DNA of 62,793 nucleotides from a bacterium (GTDB taxonomy: Bacteria; Chlamydiota; Chlamydiia; Chlamydiales; SM23-39): the NCBI GenBank assembly GCA_021781995.1, contig JAJXVT010000005.1, positions 1-62,793 of the forward strand, written 5' to 3'. The notes under the pieces were generated by a model, which was given only the letters and a program-made list of their open reading frames with translations, ran no database searches and was not told where the DNA came from. The position numbers were made by a program, and so were the translations under genes. Below, in pieces: positions 1-7,472 of this stretch (the stretch's first letter is position 1; each line of letters starts with the position of its first letter).

Positions 1-25
1 ACTATCATCAAGAAGCTGCTGAATA
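1..25 (+). CDS. C-terminal end of an immunity-protein paralogue (cut by window edge)
   Basis: The first bases read YHQEAAE-stop in the frame that ends at 25. This matches the end of the downstream immunity gene at 293-658, which finishes FHYRQEATE-stop, and the match continues into non-coding DNA as a direct repeat. What is seen is only the last seven codons plus stop. The inference is that another copy of the same immunity gene lies to the left of the window, so the locus is an array of at least two units with a 632-bp offset. Confidence 0.6.
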
Positions 26-123
26 AATTTTTCGAAATAAATTCCTTGCTCGCAAAGGTCGCCATTTGCTAGATTAGCGCCTCTTAAATGAGTCACACTT
101 GAAAATTTTTTCTACTTTTTTGC
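1..123 (+). repeat. Direct repeat copy 1 (immunity 3' end plus downstream spacer)
   Basis: Positions 1-123 align without gaps to 633-755 at roughly 90 percent identity. The repeat covers the last codons of the immunity gene, its stop, and about 100 bp of spacer that includes a degenerate hairpin (gcgcctcttaaatgag) and a T-rich stretch. Directly after the repeat, at about 126, the sequence switches to toxin-tip coding sequence. That switch marks a recombination junction. Confidence 0.85.
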
Positions 124-133
124 ATTTCGAGTT

Positions 134-289
134 ATGCCAGGAAAGCCTCACAGCCCGTTTCCTCATCAACAAGATCCATATGTTAATTACACAAAAAATG
201 GAAAAGATGTAGATAAATTTGGAAATGTAGTCGATCCTAATTCTGTGGAATCGCATATTCCATATAATGAATTTAAATACGGTGAGTAG
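134..289 (+). pseudogene. Orphan polymorphic-toxin C-terminal tip
   Basis: A 51-codon frame begins MPGKPHSPFPHQQ and ends with an HIPYNEF motif. It matches the extreme C-terminus of the full-length toxin at 59748-61892, which has MPGKPHSPNSLQQ and HIPLDEF at its end. The match begins just upstream of the ATG, at an RVMPG-like stretch, so the fragment lacks the first half of the toxin domain and all delivery regions. No clear ribosome-binding site precedes it. It sits directly upstream of an immunity gene, as in the full locus. It is probably a displaced toxin tip, inactive alone and available for recombination onto a toxin backbone, as known for CDI and Rhs orphan modules. A short translated peptide cannot be excluded. 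Confidence 0.6.
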
Positions 290-292
290 TTT

Positions 293-658
293 GTGCTGAA
301 TCAAGAAGAAAGGAAGTATATTTATTTTAAATTCCTGAAAAATATTCAACTTATTGCTGATAAAGAATATCAACGGAGAGTGTGGATTCGAGGAGAAGGA
401 CCGGAATGTGATGATTTTGATGAAACGTGTTGTCGATTTTTTGATGATGGAGATTCTGTTTTTCAAAATTACAAAGATTTTTGGATAACTAATAATCAGT
501 ACGAAATTTTGAAGAAATTCCGAGATGAATTTGAAGTTTTCGCGGACAACAATAATTGGCCTCAACTATTTATCGATACTCCCGAATGGGATGCAATTGT
601 CGAGATGGCTAAAGAAGTCTTGCGAGCGTTTCACTATCGCCAAGAAGCTACTGAATAA
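293..658 (+). CDS. Predicted immunity protein of the polymorphic toxin
   Basis: This 121-residue acidic protein starts at GTG 293, three bases after the orphan tip stops. It has no signal peptide or membrane segment. Its core motif, residues around 25-45 (YQRRVWIRGEGPECDDFDE), is shared with the N-terminal domain of the protein at 61879-62793, as is a later QLFIDTPEW motif. The two proteins look about half identical overall. In both places the gene directly follows a toxin tip of the same type, the arrangement expected of a cognate immunity protein that binds and neutralises the toxin in the cytoplasm. The function is inferred from position and architecture. I recall similar acidic proteins next to Rhs or haemagglutinin-type toxins but cannot name the family. 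Confidence 0.65.
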   Translation: MLNQEERKYIYFKFLKNIQLIADKEYQRRVWIRGEGPECDDFDETCCRFFDDGDSVFQNYKDFWITNNQYEILKKFRDEFEVFADNNNWPQLFIDTPEWDAIVEMAKEVLRAFHYRQEATE

Positions 659-755
659 ATTTCTCGGAATAACTTCCTTGCTCGCAAAGGTCGCCATTTG
701 CTAGATTCGCGCCTCTTAAAAGAGGTGCGCGTGAAAATTTTTTCTACTTTTTTGC
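633..755 (+). repeat. Direct repeat copy 2
   Basis: This is the partner of 1-123 at a constant offset of 632 bp with no gaps. It spans the end of the immunity gene and its terminator region. Here the hairpin arms are well paired, whereas copy 1 has lost pairing, so copy 2 keeps the working terminator. Confidence 0.85.
708..753 (+). terminator. Terminator after the immunity gene, facing ftsY
   Basis: The arms CGCGCCTCTT (708-717) and AGAGGTGCGCG (721-731) form a GC-rich stem with one internal mismatch and a short A loop. T-rich sequence follows (738-753). It lies between the immunity gene (+) and the end of ftsY (-), so it may stop transcription from both sides. Confidence 0.6.
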
Positions 756-765
756 GTCGACTTTC

Positions 766-1662
766 CTAAATGAGCGCGTCGATGTAGGCTTGGGGATCGA
801 ATGCAATGAGATCGTCGGCTCCTTCGCCAAGGCCTGCCCACAAAATGGGAATTCGCAGCTGCCGTTGGATGGATGCGGCTATGCCGCCTCGCGATGATCC
901 GTCGAGTTTGGTGAGAATGATGCCGGAAATGGGGGTAAATAGGTGAAAGGTCTGCGCTTGATCTAGTGCGTTTTGGCCTAATGTGGCGTCGAGCACTAAA
1001 AGCGTTTCATGCGGAGCTTCGGGAATGAGCTTTTGGATGGTGCGTTTGACTTTTGCAAGCTCATTCATGAGGTCAGTTTTGTTTTGTAAACGCCCAGCAG
1101 TGTCAATGAGCAAAATATCGGACTTGCGCGCAAGGGCAGCTTGCACGGCATCAAATGCGACGGCCGCAGGATCGCTTTTGGGCTGGGCTTTGATCAGGTC
1201 GGCTCCAATTCGTTGGCTCCAGGTCTCTAATTGTTCTACGGCAGCAGCGCGAAATGTGTCGGCGGCGGCGATGAGCACGGAGCGGTTGAGGTTGCGGTAG
1301 TGTCGGGCTAGCTTGGCCAGGCTAGTTGTTTTGCCGGAGCCATTGACTCCAACGATGAGAATGACATGGGGTTTGTTTAAAAATGGCTTTTCTTCAGGCG
1401 GAGGAAATAGTTGACGCAGCTGCTGTTTGACAAAGGAGGCAATGTCATCGGGAGTAAAATGGGGGTTTTTACGAACTAGATTGCGCACTTTGTCCACTAA
1501 ATCTGCCGATAATTCTGCACCTAGATCGGCTTCAAATAGCAACCGCTCTAAATCTTCAAAGGAATTTTCGTCGGTTTTGGCAAAGAGCGTTTTGATTTTT
1601 TGCCCGAGAACAGACTTGATTTTTGTGAAAGGGGATGCGATCTTTTTTAAAAACTGGAACAT
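766..1662 (-). CDS. ftsY: Signal recognition particle receptor FtsY
   Basis: FtsY is the membrane-associated GTPase that receives SRP-ribosome complexes for co-translational membrane targeting. The 298-residue protein has the NG-domain layout: a helical N domain, P-loop GVNGSGKTT at residues 105-113, DTFRAAA at 135-141, DTAGR at 187-191 and TKLDGSSRGG near 251. It lacks the long acidic A domain of E. coli FtsY, giving the short form. It starts at ATG 1662, divergent from sucC with only about 50 bp between the two starts. Its 3' end faces the toxin/immunity array. Confidence 0.96.
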   Translation of the reverse strand: MFQFLKKIASPFTKIKSVLGQKIKTLFAKTDENSFEDLERLLFEADLGAELSADLVDKVRNLVRKNPHFTPDDIASFVKQQLRQLFPPPEEKPFLNKPHVILIVGVNGSGKTTSLAKLARHYRNLNRSVLIAAADTFRAAAVEQLETWSQRIGADLIKAQPKSDPAAVAFDAVQAALARKSDILLIDTAGRLQNKTDLMNELAKVKRTIQKLIPEAPHETLLVLDATLGQNALDQAQTFHLFTPISGIILTKLDGSSRGGIAASIQRQLRIPILWAGLGEGADDLIAFDPQAYIDALI

Positions 1663-1712
1663 AATATTGTATTCATTGTATCACAGGGTGGAGTTTGACA
1701 AAAGGTGTGATC

Positions 1713-2864
1713 GTGAATTTGCATGAATACCAAGCGAAAAAAATTCTCAAGCGCTTCGGGCTTGTCATCCCTGAATTTAGCGTTGCTTCGACGACTGATG
1801 AGGCAAAAGAAATTGCAGAGCAATTGGGACTAGATCAGGCGGTTTTGAAAATTCAGGTGCATGCGGGCGGCAGGGGCAAGGCTGGAGGAGTAAAGTTTGC
1901 TAAAACGCGAACGCAAATCGCACAGCTCGCTAGGGAGCTCATCGGCATGAAGATGATCAATCAGCAAACAGGTCCCGATGGCGTGATTGCTCACAAGATT
2001 TTGATTTCAAAACCGGTGGATATTGTGCGCGAATTTTATTTGGGCACTCTGATCGATCGCAAAAGCGCGGTGCCGGTGTTAATCGCTTCGCCGGAAGGTG
2101 GCATGGAGATTGAAGAGGTGGCTCTCAAAACTCCGGAGAAAATTTTGACTATGCCGTTTGGTTTTGATGGCCGGTTGCGATCGTATCAATTGTTGCGTTT
2201 GGCTAAATTCATGGGTTGGGAAGGGGAATTAGCAAAAAAAGGAATGCAGACGGCTGCGGGTTTGGCGAAATGTTTTATTGAAACAGACGCTTCTTTGTTA
2301 GAGATCAATCCTCTTGTGCAAACCAAGGGCGGCGATATTGTTATTTTAGACGCTAAATTGGCGATCGACGACAACGCGCTATTTCGGCAATCGGAAATTG
2401 TCGCGATGTACGATCCTGGACAGGTGTCTTTGCAAGAGGCGGCGGCAAAGGAATATGATTTGGCTTACATCCCAATGCACGGCGATATTGGCTGCATGGT
2501 CAACGGGGCGGGTCTTGCCATGGCGACAATGGATATGATTCAGCTGTGTGGAGGGGCTCCGGCAAACTTTTTAGATGTGGGTGGAAGCGCTGACAAGGAA
2601 AAGGTGGCCGAAGGTTTTCGCATTATTTTATCAGATCCTAAGGTGCGCTCGATTTTGGTTAATATTTTCGGGGGCATTATGAATTGCGCCACAATTGCTG
2701 AAGGTGTGATTGCGGCAGCTCAAGAATTGAAAATCCGCTTGCCGTTGACTGTGCGGCTAGAGGGAAATAATGTAGAAGAGGGAAAGCGGCTTTTTCGCGA
2801 GAGCGGTTTGAAAATTCAAAGCGCCGATGATTTAAAAACGGCAGCTCAGCTAGCAGTGGGGTGA
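1713..2864 (+). CDS. sucC: Succinyl-CoA synthetase (ADP-forming) beta subunit
   Basis: SucC pairs with SucD to interconvert succinyl-CoA and succinate with ATP or GTP formation in the tricarboxylic acid cycle. I choose GTG 1713 because it gives the canonical N-terminus MNLHEYQAKK and has AAAGGTG six bases upstream; the frame is also open from TTG 1695. The 384-residue length is normal. Visible motifs include the ATP-grasp stretch AGGRGKAGGVK and the C-terminal CoA-ligase signature NFLDVGG followed by NIFGGIMNCATIAEG. It is first in an operon with sucD (3-bp gap), an M50 protease and a lipoprotein. Confidence 0.96.
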   Translation: MNLHEYQAKKILKRFGLVIPEFSVASTTDEAKEIAEQLGLDQAVLKIQVHAGGRGKAGGVKFAKTRTQIAQLARELIGMKMINQQTGPDGVIAHKILISKPVDIVREFYLGTLIDRKSAVPVLIASPEGGMEIEEVALKTPEKILTMPFGFDGRLRSYQLLRLAKFMGWEGELAKKGMQTAAGLAKCFIETDASLLEINPLVQTKGGDIVILDAKLAIDDNALFRQSEIVAMYDPGQVSLQEAAAKEYDLAYIPMHGDIGCMVNGAGLAMATMDMIQLCGGAPANFLDVGGSADKEKVAEGFRIILSDPKVRSILVNIFGGIMNCATIAEGVIAAAQELKIRLPLTVRLEGNNVEEGKRLFRESGLKIQSADDLKTAAQLAVG

Positions 2865-2867
2865 ACG

Positions 2868-3743
2868 ATGGGAATTTTAGTAGATAAAAAAACAAAGGTG
2901 ATCGTTCAGGGAATCTCAGGGAAATCTGGCCGTTTTCACGCTGAATCTTGCATAGAATATGGGACGAAAGTAGTGGGCGGGGTCACGCCGGGCAAGGGTG
3001 GTCAGGACGTGCTAGGACTGCCGATATTTGATACGGTGTGGGAAGCTAAATGCTCCCTTTCTCCTGATGCATCGCTGATTTTTGTCCCGGCTCCTTATGC
3101 AGCAGATGCGATTTTAGAGGCGGAAGATGCGGGCATACCGTTGATTATTTGCATTACAGAAGGTATTCCGATCCGGGATATGTTAGAGGTCAAAAGAGTA
3201 ATGGCAAGCTCCAAAAAATCGCGTTTAATTGGACCTAATTGTCCTGGAATTATCACTCCGGGAGAATGCAAGTTGGGAATTATGCCGGGATATATTCATA
3301 AAAAGGGGAAGGTCGGTATTGTTTCTCGCAGCGGAACGTTGACGTATGAAGCTGTATGGCAAACTACGTCGCTTGGGTTGGGGCAATCAAGCTGCGTTGG
3401 AATTGGCGGGGACCCTTTAAATGGAACCAACTTTATCGATGTCTTGAAGCTATTTGAACAAGATCTTCAAACGGAAGGGATTTTGCTTATCGGCGAGATC
3501 GGCGGGGATGCGGAAGAAGAGGCTGCGGAATGGATGCGTCTACACGGTAAAAAACCTATAGCTGTATTTATCGCCGGGGCAACTGCGCCGCCGGGCAAGC
3601 GCATGGGTCATGCGGGAGCGATTATCTCCGGTGGCAAGGGAACTGCTGAGCAAAAATACGAAGCCTTTCGCAAGGCGGGCGCTGAAATTACTGAAAGTCC
3701 GGCGGAAATGGGCCTTGCCATTCAGCGAGCGATGCGGCGATGA
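2868..3743 (+). CDS. sucD: Succinyl-CoA synthetase alpha subunit
   Basis: This is the CoA-binding alpha subunit, 291 residues, normal length. The Rossmann start [14 protein letters not shown], the [12 protein letters not shown] signature and the active-site histidine in [10 protein letters not shown] (the residue phosphorylated in the family) are all present. It starts at ATG 2868 directly after sucC, and its stop overlaps the next gene by four bases, so sucC, sucD and the M50 protease are probably translationally coupled. Confidence 0.97.
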   Translation: MGILVDKKTKVIVQGISGKSGRFHAESCIEYGTKVVGGVTPGKGGQDVLGLPIFDTVWEAKCSLSPDASLIFVPAPYAADAILEAEDAGIPLIICITEGIPIRDMLEVKRVMASSKKSRLIGPNCPGIITPGECKLGIMPGYIHKKGKVGIVSRSGTLTYEAVWQTTSLGLGQSSCVGIGGDPLNGTNFIDVLKLFEQDLQTEGILLIGEIGGDAEEEAAEWMRLHGKKPIAVFIAGATAPPGKRMGHAGAIISGGKGTAEQKYEAFRKAGAEITESPAEMGLAIQRAMRR

Positions 3744-4882
3744 ATAAGACAATTCCCGTAGCTATACATCCGTTTTTTTGGATTTTGGCTGCTATCATCG
3801 GGTGGGGATATAGCGGTGGCAGCGTGCTTGGAACGCTGATCTGGGTTGCAATTGTTTTTGTCTCGGTTTTAGTCCATGAATACGGCCATGCTTTAACTGC
3901 GATGGCATTTCGTCAAAAAGCAAAGATCGATCTTGTAGCACTAGGCGGACTGACCTCTTTTGAAGGTCCAAAGTTGAAATTTTGGCAGCAATTTATCATC
4001 GTACTCAATGGTCCGCTGTTTGGATTTGGACTTTTTCTATTAGCTACAGTCTTGCTCGTTTCATTTGATTGGAGTCAAGTTCCTTTGATGTTTGGGGTGT
4101 TGCGAGCTCTTCAGATGGCTAATTTGTTTTGGACCGTAGTTAATTTGCTCCCTGTGCTGCCCTTGGATGGAGGTCAGCTTTTGCGTATTGGTCTAGAAGC
4201 TTTATTTGGTATCAGAGGCTATAAAGCAGCTCTGCTTTCAGGAGCGGTTTTGTCGGGATCGATCGCTTGTTTTTTATTTTTAATACAACAGTTTTTAGCT
4301 GGAGCCCTGTTTTTTCTTTTTGCTTTTCAAAGTTTTGATTTATGGCGTAAAAGTCGCTCGGTTACCATACAAGATCGCGACGATGATTTGAAAAAATTAT
4401 TAGTCGAAGCGGAGGCGCATTTAGCCGAGGGGCAAAAAACAGCAGCTCAAGTTAAATTGCAGCAGATCATAGATCGGACTCGGCAAGGTATGTTATACGC
4501 GGCCTCTTGTCAATACTTGGCGTTTTTGGATGTAGAGGACGGTAAAGCTGAGGAGGCTTATCAGCTTTTATTGCCTATAGAAGAGGAGTTAGCCCCAGAG
4601 GCTCGCTGTTTATTGCATCAATTGGCAGCTCAGTTTAAAAATTGGCAGGTTGTAGCTAAATGTTCAGCGGAATGTTATCAAGTAGCTCCGACTCAGCAGA
4701 TGGCTTTAGCTAATGCACGCGCATTTGCGCATTTACGTGAACCTCGTTTGGCCGGCGGTTGGCTGCAGAGCGCGTGGCAATACGGTGGGTTGAATTTAGA
4801 AAATGTCTTGAGTGAAGAAGAGTTTCAGGGTATAAATCATAACCCGGAATTTCGACAATTTATTGAGACATTGCATTCATGA
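3740..4882 (+). CDS. M50-family intramembrane metalloprotease with C-terminal helical-repeat domain
   Basis: The N-terminal half is a compact SpoIVFB/S2P-type zinc protease: HEYGH at residues 46-50 inside a hydrophobic helix, and [11 protein letters not shown] with the third zinc ligand D143. Four to six membrane segments are visible up to about residue 205. The remaining 175 residues are soluble, alpha-helical and TPR-like, with alanine- and leucine-rich paired helices. Such proteases cut membrane-bound substrates such as anti-sigma factors or leftover signal peptides; the substrate here is unknown. The gene overlaps sucD by four bases and the lipoprotein gene by four bases, so it belongs to the suc operon even though its role is unrelated. 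Confidence 0.88.
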   Translation: MNKTIPVAIHPFFWILAAIIGWGYSGGSVLGTLIWVAIVFVSVLVHEYGHALTAMAFRQKAKIDLVALGGLTSFEGPKLKFWQQFIIVLNGPLFGFGLFLLATVLLVSFDWSQVPLMFGVLRALQMANLFWTVVNLLPVLPLDGGQLLRIGLEALFGIRGYKAALLSGAVLSGSIACFLFLIQQFLAGALFFLFAFQSFDLWRKSRSVTIQDRDDDLKKLLVEAEAHLAEGQKTAAQVKLQQIIDRTRQGMLYAASCQYLAFLDVEDGKAEEAYQLLLPIEEELAPEARCLLHQLAAQFKNWQVVAKCSAECYQVAPTQQMALANARAFAHLREPRLAGGWLQSAWQYGGLNLENVLSEEEFQGINHNPEFRQFIETLHS

Positions 4883-5337
4883 GCGTTATGAGCAAATTGG
4901 CTTTTCTTGCGGCGGCTGCGTTATTCGCTGCTTGTTCAGCGAATATCAAAGAGGGCGAGTCTTTTTTTCTCACTGAAGGGCTCGCTCCTAAAAAACAAAA
5001 ATTGCGTATTGCAAATTTACAGCGCAAGTTAGATACGGTAAAAGCCGAACAGTTTAAGATCAATGAAGAGGTAGATCGCTTAAGCCGAGAATTGGCGATA
5101 GCGCAGATTGAATTGATCCAGCATCGAGTTCGCACGTTTGAGCTAGATATCGCTGATCATCGATCTGATCCTTATTATTTGATGAAAAAAATGCCCTACG
5201 GACCAGCGAATCTGTTTTTTCAGGAAAGAGAACTGTTGCATGAATTGGTTCGAACAGGACCGTCTCCATCGGCATTTGAAGCTCAAGTCGTGTTAGATCA
5301 AATCTTGCGCATGATTACATTACTCAGTGATCGTTAA
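4879..5337 (+). CDS. Putative lipoprotein with coiled coil
   Basis: The 152-residue protein begins with a signal peptide ending ALFAAC-S. This is a slightly non-canonical lipobox (Phe at -3), so Cys19 is the likely lipid-modified residue. Residues about 35-85 form a heptad-rich coiled coil, and the rest is helical. It is last in the sucC-sucD-M50 operon and overlaps the protease by four bases. I recognise no family. A periplasmic or outer-membrane-facing structural role is only a guess. Confidence 0.7.
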   Translation: MSVMSKLAFLAAAALFAACSANIKEGESFFLTEGLAPKKQKLRIANLQRKLDTVKAEQFKINEEVDRLSRELAIAQIELIQHRVRTFELDIADHRSDPYYLMKKMPYGPANLFFQERELLHELVRTGPSPSAFEAQVVLDQILRMITLLSDR

Positions 5338-5362
5338 GGGATTATCAAACAATAGACATCTT
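5336..5362 (+). repeat. Solo end of a dispersed inverted-repeat element
   Basis: Directly after the lipoprotein stop codon the sequence AAGGGATTATCAAACAATAG closely matches the left arm of the 170-bp inverted-repeat element at 44578-44747 (AAGGGGTTGTCAAACAATAA). There is no second arm here. It lies between convergent genes. Confidence 0.5.
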
Positions 5363-5391
5363 CGTAATTACTGAGTTTCGAAAGAGATTTA

Positions 5392-6999
5392 TTATTCGAT
5401 AATCTCTAAATGGAAATATTGTGTTGTTAACAATCTGACTCTGGTCTTCCAACGTTCGCAGCTTACTTGAACGCTTTGAACCGGAGCGTGACCTTGGGGC
5501 GCTCGCTGTTGAATTAAAGGGAAAATTTGGTTTGCACATTGCGTTGTCACATCTTGAAGACAAAGAGGGGAGCGTCTGTCGATGGCTTCATAGATTCTTT
5601 CCAGCATGCGCCCGTACTGGTTAGAGGCCGGTGAAACACAAAATATGGTCGTGGCTGTAACTATAACTCGAGCCGCGGGTATTTCAGGCTCTTTGGTTTC
5701 CTCAATTTCTGCGATTGGCGCTAGGACGGCAGGCGGAGCTTGGATTGCGGGTGCATCCATTCGTGCTTTATTTCGCGGGGCAAATGACATGGCAGCATTT
5801 AGAGGGTGCAATAATATCTTGGATGTTATCGCAATGTGAATAGTGCGGGCAACCCATTGAAGCTGCTGAACCGGTTCGGTTAGTTGCGGATGTAATGTTT
5901 GAATGGATGGTAGACGATTGGCTAAACACTGTGGAAATGGAGGATTTTGGGAGCGGAAAATAAAACACATTTGTAAAGATGTGCGGGCTGCGCGCGATAC
6001 CCAATAGGCTACTTCTTGAAGAGGCTCTTGGTGTGTTGCTGCGTACAGAGCTGCTTGAAGTTTTTTAGTGGCGCTAAGTTCCATTTCTGCACCCCGTTTC
6101 AGCCGCCATGCGGCAAATGGGCTGATGCTATTTAAATTAGCATTGATCAAGGGAGCGGATTCATCGGCTTTGATTCCGGTCCAAATAAGAGGAAAAGGCG
6201 ATATACCTTTTTGCAGTTCATCCAATCGGCGGCTCACGGCGCCTGTCCATTGATGGCATGGATGATGTTTTGGTACATAATAAAAGGCGATAGGTTGTTG
6301 ATCTGGTAGATATGTCGAAAAACCGACCGCTTCAGGAATAGGTTTGTTGCCTGGAGTCCGGTCAGATTGTGGACTGTAGATCATAATTTCGCTATAAGAG
6401 CCTTCGATTTTGCGAATCCGTTTCGCAAGAGTTCCTCGCAATGTACGAGCCCAGGCTCCTTCAGGTTCAGGTTTGTAGTTCGGCGCGAACAGTGTGGAAA
6501 TCTGTGTGCGTTGAGTTGGATGGCCTAACGTGTCTACATAGTCAATGATATGACCGCGCCAGTATCTAGAATCTGTGGCAGCGCTTATAAAGGGATCTCG
6601 TTTTACAGATGCGGGATACTCGCTTCGCAAATCCTTGGGAAAACCCTCTTGTCGAGTCATGGTGAAACCGTGAAGGGGGACTTGTTTATCTTGTATCACT
6701 AGGTACTGAATACGGTTTCGATGATCCGGTCCAAATAAGATGATCTGAAAATCAACACTAGGCGCGCATGCGTGCTTGAGAAGCATTAACTCGCGATTTT
6801 CTAGCGACCAAATGTAGCCCATAGGTAAATGAGGCAGCTGGTGAGGTGGTAGTAAATGCAATATATTGAACGCAGGTCTGTCATCGGTGTTGCGCGTCCA
6901 TTGACGAGATAAGTAGGGAGATGGGTTGACTTGGCGATATTCACTGCGCCAAACTGCGCCCTGACTGAATTCTCGTAATGAAATTGTTATATTGCTCAT
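5392..6999 (-). CDS. Hypothetical protein, 535 residues, probable effector
   Basis: I do not recognise this protein. It has no signal peptide and no membrane segment, is rich in Pro, Gln, Arg and Ala, and looks globular with a proline/alanine linker around residues 410-440. The start at ATG 6999 is well supported by AAAGGA about seven bases upstream. It lies immediately downstream (same strand) of the giant P-loop protein gene, separated by about 470 bp, inside an accessory block between the core suc operon and htrA. A secreted effector role fits the context but nothing in the sequence proves it. Confidence 0.75.
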   Translation of the reverse strand: MSNITISLREFSQGAVWRSEYRQVNPSPYLSRQWTRNTDDRPAFNILHLLPPHQLPHLPMGYIWSLENRELMLLKHACAPSVDFQIILFGPDHRNRIQYLVIQDKQVPLHGFTMTRQEGFPKDLRSEYPASVKRDPFISAATDSRYWRGHIIDYVDTLGHPTQRTQISTLFAPNYKPEPEGAWARTLRGTLAKRIRKIEGSYSEIMIYSPQSDRTPGNKPIPEAVGFSTYLPDQQPIAFYYVPKHHPCHQWTGAVSRRLDELQKGISPFPLIWTGIKADESAPLINANLNSISPFAAWRLKRGAEMELSATKKLQAALYAATHQEPLQEVAYWVSRAARTSLQMCFIFRSQNPPFPQCLANRLPSIQTLHPQLTEPVQQLQWVARTIHIAITSKILLHPLNAAMSFAPRNKARMDAPAIQAPPAVLAPIAEIEETKEPEIPAARVIVTATTIFCVSPASNQYGRMLERIYEAIDRRSPLCLQDVTTQCANQIFPLIQQRAPQGHAPVQSVQVSCERWKTRVRLLTTQYFHLEIIE

Positions 7000-7118
7000 G
7001 ATCCTTTAATATATACTCATTTCGTTCGAAAGCCCCTACGAAAACTTCAATTGAAAGCTCTCTCAAATCGAAGAAAAAATTGAGGACAATTTGTTAAAAT
7101 TATATCGGAATAGATGTT

Positions 7119-7427
7119 TCATATACAAGAGTTGATTAGATTGCTTTCGAAACTTACATCCCGCGCCATGCCAGTGTCTGTCTTGTTCCCGAAAAGCGAC
7201 TGCAATTCAATAATTTTTTTAGTACTAAATTTTTTAGTAAGCCATTTGTTTATTGACACAAACCCCACTTGACCAGTTCTCGTACCCAATGGAGTAAAAT
7301 ACCAAGTTTCAAAAAGCATTCTCAATATTTCATCTTCCTTTCCCATCGAACTACCAACCTCCGATATTTCCTTTGTAATCATGATCCACCTTCTCGTCGC
7401 CGTCTTTTCCAGAGGAGTAAAATCCAT
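7119..7427 (-). CDS. Small hypothetical ORF or gene remnant
   Basis: A 102-codon frame fills most of the gap (7000-7472) between two larger minus-strand genes. The protein is basic with no recognisable motif, and no Shine-Dalgarno sequence precedes its ATG. It could be a real small gene, a remnant of a longer gene, or chance. The rest of the gap is AT-rich and contains the promoter and ribosome-binding region of the 535-residue protein gene. Confidence 0.25.
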   Translation of the reverse strand: MDFTPLEKTATRRWIMITKEISEVGSSMGKEDEILRMLFETWYFTPLGTRTGQVGFVSINKWLTKKFSTKKIIELQSLFGNKTDTGMARDVSFESNLINSCI

Positions 7428-7472
7428 CGATTGTCAGTCGTGTTAAGTCAATCATTCTGAAGAATTTATACG

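Noticed and set aside
74..565. 163-codon minus-strand frame across the toxin tip and immunity gene
   Set aside because: It is antisense to the immunity gene, and its Phe/Ile-rich composition reflects AT-rich complementary DNA.
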